Numbered from the stretch's first letter, positions 8,312 through 16,553 are shown. The stretch: 51,577 nt of DNA from an uncultured Bacteroidales bacterium (GCA_902775375.1 CACYLU010000015.1:1-51577), one strand, 5' to 3'. Program-made: numbers and translations. Notes: a model not told the origin generated them from the letters alone.

Positions 8312-9037
8312 ATGAAGAAAATTTTGTTTATCTTTGCAAGCGTATTGGTGTTGCAAGGTTGTGACGATGGCAGATTATATGAAGAAGAGATACCTATCTC
8401 TCCTGATGGTCGTACAGTCACCCTTACGGCTCATGTCAGTGGAATTGCCTCTTGGCCTGACCCTTCTATGTATGTAGTGCTGGCAGGATTCAACGATGAC
8501 AGTGATTATGCCTTGATTAACAAGTCTGTGCCTCTTCCTCAAAACGAAGGTGGTGAAGTGACTGTACAACTATCAGGCATCAAGGAAAATGTAACCCGTG
8601 TGGAGCTTTGTGTCATCAATAGGCTTAGGCGTCACATCCTGTCATTCTATACCATTGATGAGGCTGCACTTTCAGCAGGCAATGAAATAGAGGTAGATGC
8701 AGGTACGCTGAATGTAGGAATGTATAATGCTATTCAGGAACGGGTGTTCAATGCCACTTGTGTTAATTGTCATGGAGCATCTACATCAGCTGCAGCAGGG
8801 CTTTATCTGACATCCGACAAGAGCCATGCAGCCATTGTGGGCAACCCTTCCAAAAAGCTGCCGGGGATGAATATAGTGGAACCAGGTGATGCAGCGAAAA
8901 GTGCTTTGTACGAGGCATTGTCAACTGATGTGTCCATCACCGATGGTTGGCATTATAACCACACTGCCGAAGTGGTGGATGAAGGCATTCTGGCAATGAT
9001 TCGTCAGTGGATTACACACGGAGCTAAAGAAGATTGA
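8312..9037 (+). CDS. mono-haem cytochrome c-like lipoprotein
   Basis: 241 aa. Lipobox LQGC (Cys17) after MKKILFIFASVLV. Residues about 25-130 look like a beta-sandwich module (GRTVTLTAHVSGI..., VTRVELCVINRL). From about 138 a cytochrome c segment begins with YNAIQERVFNATCVNCHG (haem motif CVNCH, residues 150-154) and ends in a helix containing ILAMIRQWITHGA, which resembles the 'single haem, W-I-x-x-G-A' pattern of planctomycete-type cytochrome domains. With the di-haem protein it gives this operon three haem sites. Likely an electron-transfer partner in the envelope; the redox partner is unknown. Confidence 0.8.
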   Translation: MKKILFIFASVLVLQGCDDGRLYEEEIPISPDGRTVTLTAHVSGIASWPDPSMYVVLAGFNDDSDYALINKSVPLPQNEGGEVTVQLSGIKENVTRVELCVINRLRRHILSFYTIDEAALSAGNEIEVDAGTLNVGMYNAIQERVFNATCVNCHGASTSAAAGLYLTSDKSHAAIVGNPSKKLPGMNIVEPGDAAKSALYEALSTDVSITDGWHYNHTAEVVDEGILAMIRQWITHGAKED

Positions 9038-9100
9038 GGTGGAAACAGAAGCCGGATGGCTGATAATTGATGTTTGATGTTAATTGAGGACAATATAATA

Positions 9101-10240
9101 ATGAATAAGATAAATACTAATAAGGCAAGTGTTGAGGTGTTTGAGTTGAAGGCTGGTGCAGGTGTGGCTGAGTATCATCTGATGGTGCATGTGTGTGACC
9201 CTACACTTACTTACCAGCAACAAGTAAATGCTTTATTGGATGCCTATGATGCAGCTATGCGACAGATTCCAGGAGCAGTAGCAGTGTTTAAGCGCTATTT
9301 CTTGAGCGATGCTGCTAATCAGGCTGACCTGCTGTTAGCTATGGCAACCGAGGGTACTGAATGTGCCTTGTCTTTGGTGCAGCAACCACCATTAGACGGC
9401 ACGAAGATTGCCTTATGGGCCTATCTGTTGCAAGGAGATGTGCAGACAAAAGCCTTGCCTAGCGGGTTGTTTGAAGTGGCTCATGGTGGCTATCGCCATT
9501 TGTGGACAGGGGGCAATACCAACCAGGCTGCCAACTCGGAATACCAGACTCGTTTGTTGCTTAATGACTATGTGATGAACCTTGCACAAGAGGGCTGCAC
9601 GCTGAGTGAACATTGTGTGCGCACCTGGTTTTTCGTGCAGGACATCGACAATAAATATGCTGGTATGGTCAAAGCACGTAATGATGTGTTTGTTACCCAA
9701 GGCCTTACCGACAAAACGCATTTTATAGCCAGTACGGGTATCGGAGGTAGGATGGCCAACCCGGCATCGTTCGTTCAGATGGATGCATATGCCGTTAAAG
9801 GTCTTCAGCCAGGACAGATGCATTATTTGTATGCAACAAATTATTTGAACCGCACTTCTGAATATGGGGTGAGTTTCGAACGAGGCACGATGGTGGATTA
9901 TGGTGATCGCCGACAGGTGTTCATTTCTGGCACCGCCAGCATCAACAATAAGGGAGAAATCATGTATCATCGTGATATACGTAACCAAACACACCGTATG
10001 TGGGAGAATGTGGAAGCCCTTCTCCATGAGGCCGATTGTTCCTTCAATGAGGTGGGGCAGATGATTGTCTATTTGCGTGATATCGCAGACTATTACGTAG
10101 TGAAGTCATTGTTTGACGAGCGGTTCCCTGACAAACCTAAAGTGTTTGTGAATGCTCCCGTTTGTCGTCCAGGTTGGCTGATAGAAATGGAATGTATGGC
10201 AGTAAAAACACAGACGAATACCGCTCTTCCTGTTTTCTGA
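9101..10240 (+). CDS. Rid-superfamily protein resembling chorismatases (FkbO/Hyg5/XanB2-like)
   Basis: 379 aa from ATG 9101, chosen because GAGGA lies 10 bases upstream; in-frame TTG 9074 and ATG 9077 would add 8-9 residues. There is no signal peptide, so it acts in the cytoplasm. The N-terminal half is divergent; the C-terminal half has RTWFFVQDIDNKYAGMV.ARN, ASTGIGG, QVFISGTASINNKGEI.YHRDI..QTHRMWENVEALL and the Rid-fold end CRPGWLIEMEC. The SGTASI...GD..Q..ETL.N arrangement is that of chorismatases, which hydrolyse chorismate to pyruvate plus a cyclohexadiene or hydroxybenzoate, but the exact active-site residues cannot be verified here. Last gene of the porin/cytochrome operon. A metabolite-making role linked to metal or electron handling is possible but unproven. 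Confidence 0.65.
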   Translation: MNKINTNKASVEVFELKAGAGVAEYHLMVHVCDPTLTYQQQVNALLDAYDAAMRQIPGAVAVFKRYFLSDAANQADLLLAMATEGTECALSLVQQPPLDGTKIALWAYLLQGDVQTKALPSGLFEVAHGGYRHLWTGGNTNQAANSEYQTRLLLNDYVMNLAQEGCTLSEHCVRTWFFVQDIDNKYAGMVKARNDVFVTQGLTDKTHFIASTGIGGRMANPASFVQMDAYAVKGLQPGQMHYLYATNYLNRTSEYGVSFERGTMVDYGDRRQVFISGTASINNKGEIMYHRDIRNQTHRMWENVEALLHEADCSFNEVGQMIVYLRDIADYYVVKSLFDERFPDKPKVFVNAPVCRPGWLIEMECMAVKTQTNTALPVF

Positions 10241-10313
10241 TTACCTATTAATAATGATTGTGTTAAGTAAATTATACCTAATTTAGGCGATTGCAAGGAG
10301 TGTAAAAAGTCAT

Positions 10314-10322
10314 TACCTTTGC
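10314..10322 (+). promoter_or_regulatory. promoter element (TACCTTTGC) with -33 TTG at 10291 and no coding gene downstream
   Basis: TACCTTTGC at 10314-10322 is preceded by TTGC at 10291-10294, giving the usual gap of about 20 bases. The only downstream feature on this strand before the convergent gene is a terminator hairpin at 10381-10414. Confidence 0.45.
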
Positions 10323-10328
10323 ATTGTC

Positions 10329-10422
10329 AGATTTAAATGAATTAGTTAGTCATAATTACGTAACCACTTTTATCAAAAACTCCTCGTATTCCGATGTGAA
10401 TCGGTTTACGAGGATTGATTTT
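10329..10422 (+). ncRNA. candidate small RNA (about 90 nt) between Rid and luxR genes
   Basis: Bounds are inferred: start about 7 bases after the TACCTTTGC element, end at the T-rich tail of the terminator hairpin. The interval has no ORF of useful length, starts AT-rich (GATTTAAATGAATTAGTTAG) and ends with a strong stem. Alternatively the promoter is spurious and the hairpin only terminates the flanking genes. Confidence 0.3.
10381..10414. terminator. bidirectional terminator hairpin
   Basis: TCCTCGTA (10381-10388) pairs with TACGAGGA (10407-10414), and CCGAT with ATCGG inside it. On the minus strand the stem runs into GTTTTTGATAAAA, serving the luxR gene; on the plus strand it runs into TTGATTTTTAT. 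Confidence 0.7.
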
Positions 10423-10434
10423 TATGATCATCAA

Positions 10435-11046
10435 TTATAACTCTACGTCTTTCAACTCCACCAACTTGTTGACAATAGCATAAATGGTAAGGCCTGCAGG
10501 TGAATGAATCTGTAGCTTTCTAGCAATGTTGCGCCTATGAGTGATTACCGTGTGTACTGACAGGCAAAGTTTATCAGCTATCTCTTTGTTGGTAAGTCCT
10601 TTTACTACATAAGTGATGATCTCCTTCTCACGCTGGCTCAATGGCTCTATATCGTTTTCCTGCGTTTGTTCTTCTTCCGTTTGCATCAGTCCATTCAGCT
10701 TATCGGCAATCTCTTTCACAGAATCATAGATGGCGATTTTTTCATGGTAGTCTTTTAGGTGGCTATTGTCGATTACATTTGCAATAATGGCCACAAACTT
10801 TACGTTTGTAAGATTATTATAGGTTTCTCTAAACCCTGTCAGGTCAAACCACCCTCCGAAATTGGGGTCAATCAATATCATATCAGGAGTGTGCAGTGTG
10901 ACATAGTGTTCCAGCATTTCGGGTGTGCTGATTTCTACAGATTGTATGTTCAGCTCATGCATGCGTTTTAGCGCAGCAGCTATTCCACTGCGAATGATGA
11001 TTGACGAAGAGGCTATTAATACTCTCAATGTGTTGTTAATGCTCAT
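10435..11046 (-). CDS. LuxR/NarL-type regulator with degenerate receiver domain
   Basis: 203 aa. The C-terminal DNA-binding domain (residues about 135-180) is canonical: LSQREKEIITYVVKGLTNKEIADKLCLSVHTVITHRRNI. The N-terminal receiver-like domain keeps a beta-strand ending in ILIDPNFGG (Asp60 at the usual phosphoacceptor position), but the acidic pair normally following strand 1 is replaced (RVLIASSSIIIRSG). Without it Mg-dependent phosphorylation is unlikely, so another input is expected. It overlaps the upstream hemerythrin gene by 11 bases, implying translational coupling and a shared signal, plausibly nitric oxide or oxygen damage to iron centres. Confidence 0.85.
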   Translation of the reverse strand: MSINNTLRVLIASSSIIIRSGIAAALKRMHELNIQSVEISTPEMLEHYVTLHTPDMILIDPNFGGWFDLTGFRETYNNLTNVKFVAIIANVIDNSHLKDYHEKIAIYDSVKEIADKLNGLMQTEEEQTQENDIEPLSQREKEIITYVVKGLTNKEIADKLCLSVHTVITHRRNIARKLQIHSPAGLTIYAIVNKLVELKDVEL

Positions 11047-11737
11047 TTTTTACTCTCCTTTCCTCACGCTCTACCGCAGGAACGAACATAAAGTCTTCCA
11101 CTTCGCCGTGAGATTTTAAATCCTGTTCACAATTGAAAATATCGTACAGCACAGAGTTCATCAGATTGCTGTTGCCGCTCTCTGGGTAATACTTGATGAT
11201 GATATTCTTCAACTCGTTCAACTTTGAGTCAATCTCGTCATGATGACTACTGTAGGTTAAAATGTCATAGGTTTCGGACAACCTGCCCTCAAGTAACTCG
11301 CTCACATAGTTGAACACCTCGTTGTTTTCATATTCCATATGGTTTCTTACCTCTTCAACATATTCATCGAAAAATTTAAGAATTAGCATTCCCACATTGT
11401 CTCTACTAGCAAGGTTCAGTGCCTCTATCAGTTTTCTGCGAATGGTGGGTAAGTTGAAATCTAGAAAATAGGAGTGTGCATTCTTCAAATAGTTCATCAA
11501 TGATGTGAGCGACACCTGTTCATCATCAACATACGAGAGCTGTCCTTCGTTCAAAAAGTTAGCTACTGCAAGAAATGTGTGTGTGTCTACCCCCTGTTCT
11601 TCACAAACGCCTTTTACCGTTTGGTCGCCAAAACCCAATTTAAGACCAAAACGGCTCATTACCATCAGCAATGAGAAATTGTCGGTTATCAAATCGCTCA
11701 TTCTGTCGGTAGCCATATATCTATGTTCTTTTTCCAT
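11036..11737 (-). CDS. hemerythrin-domain protein, RIC/YtfE-like (iron-centre repair)
   Basis: 233 aa, soluble. An N-terminal segment (MSDLITDNFSLLMVMSRFGLKLGFGDQTVKGVCEEQGV) corresponds to the ScdA_N/DUF542-type domain of RIC proteins, though the usual Cys pattern is reduced. A four-helix hemerythrin bundle follows with candidate di-iron ligands in NAHSYF, RNHMEYENNEVF, SSHHDEIDSKL and KSHGEVED. RIC proteins help restore iron-sulfur clusters after nitric oxide or peroxide stress. First gene of a two-gene unit with the overlapping LuxR regulator, read from a TATCTTTA element 20 bases upstream. Confidence 0.8.
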   Translation of the reverse strand: MEKEHRYMATDRMSDLITDNFSLLMVMSRFGLKLGFGDQTVKGVCEEQGVDTHTFLAVANFLNEGQLSYVDDEQVSLTSLMNYLKNAHSYFLDFNLPTIRRKLIEALNLASRDNVGMLILKFFDEYVEEVRNHMEYENNEVFNYVSELLEGRLSETYDILTYSSHHDEIDSKLNELKNIIIKYYPESGNSNLMNSVLYDIFNCEQDLKSHGEVEDFMFVPAVEREERRVKNEH

Positions 11738-11756
11738 AATACTGCTTTTTTCTGTG

Positions 11757-11764
11757 TAAAGATA
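11757..11764 (-). promoter_or_regulatory. -7 promoter element (TATCTTTA) of the hemerythrin/luxR operon
   Basis: On the minus strand AAATCGTATCTTTACAC precedes the hemerythrin ATG by about 20 bases; 7 of 8 positions agree with TAnnTTTG. Confidence 0.45.
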
Positions 11765-11859
11765 CGATTTTTAAATTAATTATCATTCTGTTATGAAGAA
11801 TATTATTAATTGAAGATGCTGTTTTATAGGACTTTTTACTTGCTCTAATATAAAAAGAA

Positions 11860-11884
11860 AGCCGTCCGCTTATGACGGACGGCT
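11860..11884 (-). terminator. intrinsic terminator of gap
   Basis: AGCCGTCCG (11860-11868) pairs with CGGACGGCT (11876-11884) around a 7-base loop. On the minus strand the GC-rich stem is followed by TTCTTTTTATA, 25 bases after the gap stop. Confidence 0.85.
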
Positions 11885-11909
11885 TATGCTTAAAAGTTTT
11901 GGTGTGAGA

Positions 11910-12938
11910 TTATTTCAGCTCAGCCAAGTACTTGATAGTGCGAACCATCTGAGAAGTGTAAGAGTTCTCATTGTCGTACCAAGAAACAACCTGTACCTGA
12001 TATGTATCGTCGTCGATCTTGCTAACCATAGTCTGAGTAGCATCGAACAGTGAACCGAACTTCATGCCGATAACATCTGAAGAAACGATCTGATCCTCAG
12101 TGTAACCGAATGACTCAGTACCAGCAGCCTTCATGGCAGCGTTGATGCCTTCCTTAGTAACATCCTTACCCTTAACAACTGCTACCAGGATAGTAGTTGA
12201 ACCAGTAGGAGTTGGAACGCGCTGTGCAGAACCGATCAGCTTGCCGTTCAGCTCAGGGATAACCAAACCGATAGCCTTAGCAGCACCAGTTGAGTTAGGA
12301 ACGATGTTCTGAGCACCAGCACGGCTACGACGCAGGTCACCCTTACGCTGTGGGCCATCAAGAATCATCTGATCACCAGTGTAAGCGTGGATGGTTGACA
12401 TGATACCGCTTACGATAGGAGCATACTTGTTCAGAGCGTTAGCCATAGGAGCCAAGCAGTTAGTGGTGCAAGATGCAGCAGAGATAACTGTATCAGCAGG
12501 AGTCAGGGTCTTATGGTTAACATTGTAAACGATAGTAGGTAGGTCATTGCCAGCAGGAGCAGAGATAACAACCTTCTTTGCACCAGCCTGAATATGAGCA
12601 GAAGCCTTCTCCTTAGAAGTGTAGAAACCTGTGCATTCCAGAACTACGTCAACACCCAGCTCACCCCAAGGCAGTTCAGCTGCGTTAGGCTTTGCATAGA
12701 TAGTGATTTCCTTACCGTCAACGATGATAGAGTTGTCTGTAGCCTCTACAGTGTGCTTGTTCTCACCGAACTTGCCAGCGAAGCCACCCTGAGCGGTGTC
12801 ATACTTCAACAGATGAGCGAGCATCTTAGGACTTGTCAAGTCGTTGATAGCTACTACTTCATAACCTTCAGCCTCGAACATCTGACGGAAAGCGAGGCGA
12901 CCGATACGGCCAAAACCGTTAATTGCAACTTTTGTCAT
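11910..12938 (-). CDS. gap: glyceraldehyde-3-phosphate dehydrogenase, type I
   Basis: 342 aa, the usual length. Rossmann start [17 protein letters not shown], Asp33 in AINDLT (NAD preference), catalytic Cys157 in [12 protein letters not shown], catalytic His184 in [19 protein letters not shown] phosphate-binding region, and the C-terminal [13 protein letters not shown]. Cytosolic enzyme converting glyceraldehyde-3-phosphate, phosphate and NAD+ to 1,3-bisphosphoglycerate in glycolysis. Single-gene unit with its own promoter (13017-13025) and terminator (11860-11884). Codon use is strongly biased, as expected for a highly expressed gene. Confidence 0.98.
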   Translation of the reverse strand: MTKVAINGFGRIGRLAFRQMFEAEGYEVVAINDLTSPKMLAHLLKYDTAQGGFAGKFGENKHTVEATDNSIIVDGKEITIYAKPNAAELPWGELGVDVVLECTGFYTSKEKASAHIQAGAKKVVISAPAGNDLPTIVYNVNHKTLTPADTVISAASCTTNCLAPMANALNKYAPIVSGIMSTIHAYTGDQMILDGPQRKGDLRRSRAGAQNIVPNSTGAAKAIGLVIPELNGKLIGSAQRVPTPTGSTTILVAVVKGKDVTKEGINAAMKAAGTESFGYTEDQIVSSDVIGMKFGSLFDATQTMVSKIDDDTYQVQVVSWYDNENSYTSQMVRTIKYLAELK

Positions 12939-13016
12939 TTGAATAAAAAATTAAAAGGTTTATTGTATTATTACCATTATCTTTTTAACTAAAGCAAAAT
13001 ATTTCGCTAAAGCGAT

Positions 13017-13025
13017 GCAAAATTA
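13017..13025 (-). promoter_or_regulatory. -7 promoter element (TAATTTTGC) for gap
   Basis: Minus-strand TAATTTTGC about 80 bases before the gap ATG, giving a long leader that contains the palindrome CGCTAAAGCG (about 13003-13014). Confidence 0.5.
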
Positions 13026-13039
13026 CAAAAATGTTTTCA

Positions 13040-13048
13040 TATATTTGC
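13040..13048 (+). promoter_or_regulatory. -7 promoter element (TATATTTGC) for mscL
   Basis: Plus-strand TATATTTGC, 38 bases before the mscL ATG, back to back with the gap promoter. Confidence 0.5.
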
Positions 13049-13086
13049 ATCATAGAAGCGTATTAATTAATAAAAAACTTTAAATT

Positions 13087-13521
13087 ATGGGATTTGTTAA
13101 AGAATTTAAGGAATTTGCCATGAAGGGCAACGTGATGGACATGGCTGTTGGTGTAATCATCGGTGGTGCTTTTGGCAAGATTGTCACCTCATTGGTGAAC
13201 GATGTGCTGATGCCTGTTGTCAGCTTATGTACAGGTGGTGTTGATTTCACCAACTTGTTTGTAAAACTCAGCGGTGAGGGCGATTTCAATACTCTGGCAG
13301 AAGCCCAGGAGGCTGGTGCTTCTGTAATGGCTTACGGTCAGTTTATCCAGAATATTGTGGATTTCTTAATCGTTGCATTCTGTATCTTCTTGATGATTAA
13401 GGGTATGAACAAGCTCAACAAGAAGAAGGAAGAAGAACCTGCTCCTGCTCCAGAACCTCCTGCTCCAAGTAAGGAAGAGACCTTGCTTACAGAAATTCGC
13501 GACTTACTGAAGAACAAGTAA
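13087..13521 (+). CDS. mscL: large-conductance mechanosensitive channel
   Basis: 144 aa. The N-terminal amphipathic helix [24 protein letters not shown] runs into TM1 ([22 protein letters not shown], the pore-lining Gly/Ala-rich helix). A periplasmic loop follows, then TM2 ([25 protein letters not shown]), a charged KKKEEE linker with a Pro/Ala spacer, and the cytoplasmic helix [12 protein letters not shown]. Forms a homopentamer in the inner membrane that opens under membrane tension to release solutes during osmotic downshock. Monocistronic, with its own promoter and a terminator just after the stop. Confidence 0.97.
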   Translation: MGFVKEFKEFAMKGNVMDMAVGVIIGGAFGKIVTSLVNDVLMPVVSLCTGGVDFTNLFVKLSGEGDFNTLAEAQEAGASVMAYGQFIQNIVDFLIVAFCIFLMIKGMNKLNKKKEEEPAPAPEPPAPSKEETLLTEIRDLLKNK

Positions 13522-13543
13522 TTTGTAATCGGGCATAAAGTAG

Positions 13544-13586
13544 AGAAGACTATGCATGATAATGTTGCGTAGTCTTCTTTTTTTTC
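13544..13586 (+). terminator. intrinsic terminator of mscL
   Basis: AGAAGACTATGC pairs with GCGTAGTCTTCT (mostly perfect stem) and is followed by a run of eight T. Confidence 0.9.
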
Positions 13587-13653
13587 TTATTTCGATGTAG
13601 TTTTTCCAATTTCTTTGCGTCTAATAGGGAAAAGAATTGATTGAAAACTGAGT

Positions 13654-14130
13654 ATGGAATCATTGGAAACCAAATTCGCGGAAATGGTGAGAGAAAACAA
13701 AAGTACCATTTTTACAGTGTGTTACATGTTCTCTAAAGACCAAGAAGAGGTGAATGACCTTTTTCAAGAGGTGCTCATCAATTTGTGGAAAGGTTTGGCG
13801 TCTTTCAAGGGTGAGAGTGACATTAAGACATGGATATATCGTGTAAGTCTAAATACTTGCATATCGTTCGAGCGGAAAAAGAAACATGAAGTTTTGCCGT
13901 TGGAGATGGATGTGAACCTGTATGATGATTGTGATGATGATACACGTCAGATCAAGATACTTTATCACCGCATCAACAGACTTGGTGTCTTCGACAGAGC
14001 TATCGTACTGCTCTGGTTGGAAAATCTGAGTTATGATGAGATAGCCTCCATAGTAGGTATTTCAGTAAAGAATGTTTCCGTGCGTTTGGTTCGAATCAAG
14101 GAGCAACTCAAAAATATGTCTAATGATTAA
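13654..14130 (+). CDS. ECF-type RNA polymerase sigma factor
   Basis: 158 aa. Region 2 is visible as TIFTVCYMFSKDQEEVNDLFQEVLINLWKGLASFKGESDIKTWIYRVSLNTC (DLxQEV and the R/W-rich -10-binding helix), and region 4 as LGVFDRAIVLLWLENLSYDEIASIVGISVKNVSVRLVRIKEQL (helix-turn-helix). Directs RNA polymerase to a small regulon. The next gene starts 12 bases later and encodes a four-pass membrane protein rather than a FecR-like anti-sigma factor with a periplasmic domain. A CTTTGCG promoter-like element lies about 35 bases before the start, and the pair ends at a strong terminator. Confidence 0.92.
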   Translation: MESLETKFAEMVRENKSTIFTVCYMFSKDQEEVNDLFQEVLINLWKGLASFKGESDIKTWIYRVSLNTCISFERKKKHEVLPLEMDVNLYDDCDDDTRQIKILYHRINRLGVFDRAIVLLWLENLSYDEIASIVGISVKNVSVRLVRIKEQLKNMSND

Positions 14131-14142
14131 TTATAGGGTAAG

Positions 14143-14793
14143 ATGGAAAACTATAGTGAATTAGGAGAAATGCGTCAGCAAATCAGTTTGTTGAAAGGAA
14201 AATTGAATGACCAGGAGATCGTGAATGATAGTATTATTCGCAAGGTAGTGCAGGAAAAGATGGATACTATCAATAAAGCGGGTTGGGGAATTGTTGTTTT
14301 TGGTATATTGGAGATTCCTCTAGTACTGTGGGTATTCAAGGGATTGTGTGGCTTCTCTTGGTTATTCTGTATCATCACCGCTTTGTATGTACTGGCAACG
14401 CTGATTTTCCAGATCAGCATGAATGTGTCGTTGCAGCGTCAGATTCATCTTAATGATAACTTATTGGAAGTTAGTAAACAACTGGTGAACATGAAGAGAC
14501 GCAATATGAAGCAATTGTATTTCGCTTTCCCTTTTACCATATTGTGGACAGGTCTGCTAATTTGGGAAGTGTATAAGAATCAGGGTATTGGTGAACTTGA
14601 CTTTCAGACAGTGGCATTTATCATCATTTTTGGTGTAGTGATGGGGGTGGTTGTAGGACTGTCTGTCTTTTTTAAACGTTATAATGCCATGAAGGATCTT
14701 ATCAGCCAGATTGAAATGTTCTTGCCTAAAAAGAGTCAGATTTTTCAGAATAAGTTGGATGATGCATTGCAAAGCATTACTGATCTTCATTAA
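14143..14793 (+). CDS. four-TM membrane protein, possible anti-sigma partner
   Basis: 216 aa. I do not recognise a named family. A charged coiled-coil-like N-terminus (residues 5-45, LGEMRQQISLLKGKLNDQEIV...) would face the cytoplasm. TM1 is about 47-66, TM2 70-93, TM3 124-142 and TM4 154-176, with a cytoplasmic amphipathic tail (MKDLISQIEMFLPKKSQIFQNKLDDALQSI). The 12-base gap to the sigma gene and the shared terminator show one operon. Small membrane proteins in this position often hold the sigma factor inactive through their cytoplasmic N-terminus; that role is inference only. Confidence 0.65.
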   Translation: MENYSELGEMRQQISLLKGKLNDQEIVNDSIIRKVVQEKMDTINKAGWGIVVFGILEIPLVLWVFKGLCGFSWLFCIITALYVLATLIFQISMNVSLQRQIHLNDNLLEVSKQLVNMKRRNMKQLYFAFPFTILWTGLLIWEVYKNQGIGELDFQTVAFIIIFGVVMGVVVGLSVFFKRYNAMKDLISQIEMFLPKKSQIFQNKLDDALQSITDLH

Positions 14794-14826
14794 GTGGACT
14801 ACAGACTTTGAGATATATAGTTGTTG

Positions 14827-14875
14827 ATTCCTCGTGGGAGATTTTTTTATCTCTCGTGAGGAATTATTTTTTTTT
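14827..14875 (+). terminator. intrinsic terminator after the sigma-factor operon
   Basis: ATTCCTCGTGGGAGAT pairs with ATCTCTCGTGAGGAAT with few mismatches around a T-rich loop, then a run of nine T. Confidence 0.9.
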
Positions 14876-14904
14876 GTAGTGTGAGTGGTATGAGTTTTTA
14901 TTAT

Positions 14905-14913
14905 TAAATTTGC
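14905..14913 (+). promoter_or_regulatory. -7 promoter element (TAAATTTGC) for guaA
   Basis: TAAATTTGC matches TAnnTTTGC and lies about 30 bases before the guaA ATG. No guanine riboswitch-like structure was recognised in the short leader. Confidence 0.5.
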
Positions 14914-14941
14914 ATCATTATTATATTAATACCACTAAGTG

Positions 14942-16486
14942 ATGCAACAGAAAATAATCATTCTAGATTTTGGTTCGCAAACCACCCAGTTGATAGGCCG
15001 TAGAATACGTGAAATGGATACTTTCTGTGAAATTCTGCCTTACAACAAATTTCCTAAAGACGACAATAATATAATAGGTGTAATATTGAGTGGATCACCC
15101 TATTCTGTATATGACAAAGATGCTTTTAGAGTAGATTTCTCACAGTTTATAGGTAAGTATCCCGTGTTGGGCATTTGCTATGGTGCACAGTTGATGGCCT
15201 ATTGTTATGGCGGCAAGGTGGAACCAGCAGGTAGCCGTGAGTATGGTCGTGCTCATTTGAAGCAGTTTGAGGCCGATAATCCGCTGTTTAAAGGCTTTGA
15301 ACCTGATTCTCAAGTATGGATGAGCCATGGTGATACTATCACACAGTTGCCTGAAGGCTTTCATGCCATTGCTTCTACAGAACAGGTGTATAATGCAGCA
15401 TATGCCAACCCCGAGCAACGCATCTGGGCAGTGCAGTATCATCCAGAGGTGCATCACTCACTGCAAGGCTTCCAACTTTTAAAAAACTTTGTGGTGGATA
15501 TCTGTGGCAGTAGACAAGAGTGGAGTGCTGCTTCATTTGTGGAGACTACTGTCAAGGAATTAAGAGAGCAACTGGGTAATGATCGCGTGATATTGGGATT
15601 GAGTGGAGGTGTTGATTCCAGTGTGTGTGCTACCTTGTTGAATCGTGCCATTGGTGACCGCTTGACTTGCATATTTGTAGATCACGGCATGTTACGCAAA
15701 AATGAGTTCAATAAGGTAATGGAAGCTTATAAGGGTATAGGACTGAACGTGATTGGTGTGGATGCTAGTCAGAAATTTTTTTCTGATTTGGAAGGAGCTA
15801 CTGATCCTGAAGCCAAGCGTAAGATTATTGGCCGTGATTTTATTGAGGTATTTGATGCAGAGGCACGTAAGATTAAAGATGCCAAGTGGTTGGCGCAAGG
15901 TACCATTTACCCTGACCGTATAGAGAGTTTGAACATCACGGGCAAAGTCATAAAGAGCCATCACAATGTGGGAGGTCTTCCTGAGGAGATGCATCTGAAG
16001 CTGTGTGAACCATTGAAATGGCTGTTTAAGGACGAAGTGCGTAGGGTAGGACGACAACTGGGTATGCCTGAGCGACTGGTAAATCGTCATCCGTTTCCTG
16101 GCCCAGGCTTGGCTGTTAGAATATTAGGTGAAGTAACACCAGAAAAGGTGAGGGTGTTGCAAGACGCCGATGACATATATATAGAAGCCTTGCACAACTA
16201 TGTGTGTGAAGATGGAATAGCCTTATATGATAAAGTGTGGCAAGCGGGCACAGTATTGTTGAGCCCTGTTAAGAGTGTAGGCGTGATGGGTGATGAGCGT
16301 ACTTATGAGAATCCTGTTGCACTTCGTGCTGTAACTAGCATGGATGCTATGACTGCTGACTGGGCTCATCTGCCTTATGACTTTTTGGCGAAGGTGTCTA
16401 ACGATATCATTAACAAGGTGAAAGGCGTTAATAGAGTTTGCTATGATATTTCTTCGAAACCACCTTCTACAATTGAGTGGGAATAA
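14942..16486 (+). CDS. guaA: GMP synthase (glutamine-hydrolysing)
   Basis: 514 aa from ATG 14942; a GTG immediately before it could also be read. The class-I glutaminase domain has the nucleophile in [12 protein letters not shown] (Cys about 79) and the His-Glu pair in [10 protein letters not shown]. The ATP-pyrophosphatase domain has the P-loop [12 protein letters not shown], and the C-terminal dimerisation domain has [18 protein letters not shown], ending in [13 protein letters not shown]. Converts XMP, ATP and glutamine to GMP, AMP, PPi and glutamate in purine synthesis. Stands alone between the sigma-factor terminator and the MarC-family gene's own promoter. Confidence 0.97.
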   Translation: MQQKIIILDFGSQTTQLIGRRIREMDTFCEILPYNKFPKDDNNIIGVILSGSPYSVYDKDAFRVDFSQFIGKYPVLGICYGAQLMAYCYGGKVEPAGSREYGRAHLKQFEADNPLFKGFEPDSQVWMSHGDTITQLPEGFHAIASTEQVYNAAYANPEQRIWAVQYHPEVHHSLQGFQLLKNFVVDICGSRQEWSAASFVETTVKELREQLGNDRVILGLSGGVDSSVCATLLNRAIGDRLTCIFVDHGMLRKNEFNKVMEAYKGIGLNVIGVDASQKFFSDLEGATDPEAKRKIIGRDFIEVFDAEARKIKDAKWLAQGTIYPDRIESLNITGKVIKSHHNVGGLPEEMHLKLCEPLKWLFKDEVRRVGRQLGMPERLVNRHPFPGPGLAVRILGEVTPEKVRVLQDADDIYIEALHNYVCEDGIALYDKVWQAGTVLLSPVKSVGVMGDERTYENPVALRAVTSMDAMTADWAHLPYDFLAKVSNDIINKVKGVNRVCYDISSKPPSTIEWE

Positions 16487-16510
16487 TTTTTATAATTCAT
16501 AAATATTCAT

Positions 16511-16519
16511 TATTTTTGC
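16511..16519 (+). promoter_or_regulatory. -7 promoter element (TATTTTTGC) for the MarC-family gene
   Basis: TATTTTTGC, 34 bases before the ATG at 16554. Confidence 0.45.
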
Positions 16520-16553
16520 AGTCTTAAATTCTAAAAACGAAAGGACTATAGAT

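Noticed and set aside
16450-16490. Frameshift or early stop at the end of guaA
   Set aside because: The frame ends with the expected family C-terminus ([11 protein letters not shown]) so the gene is complete.
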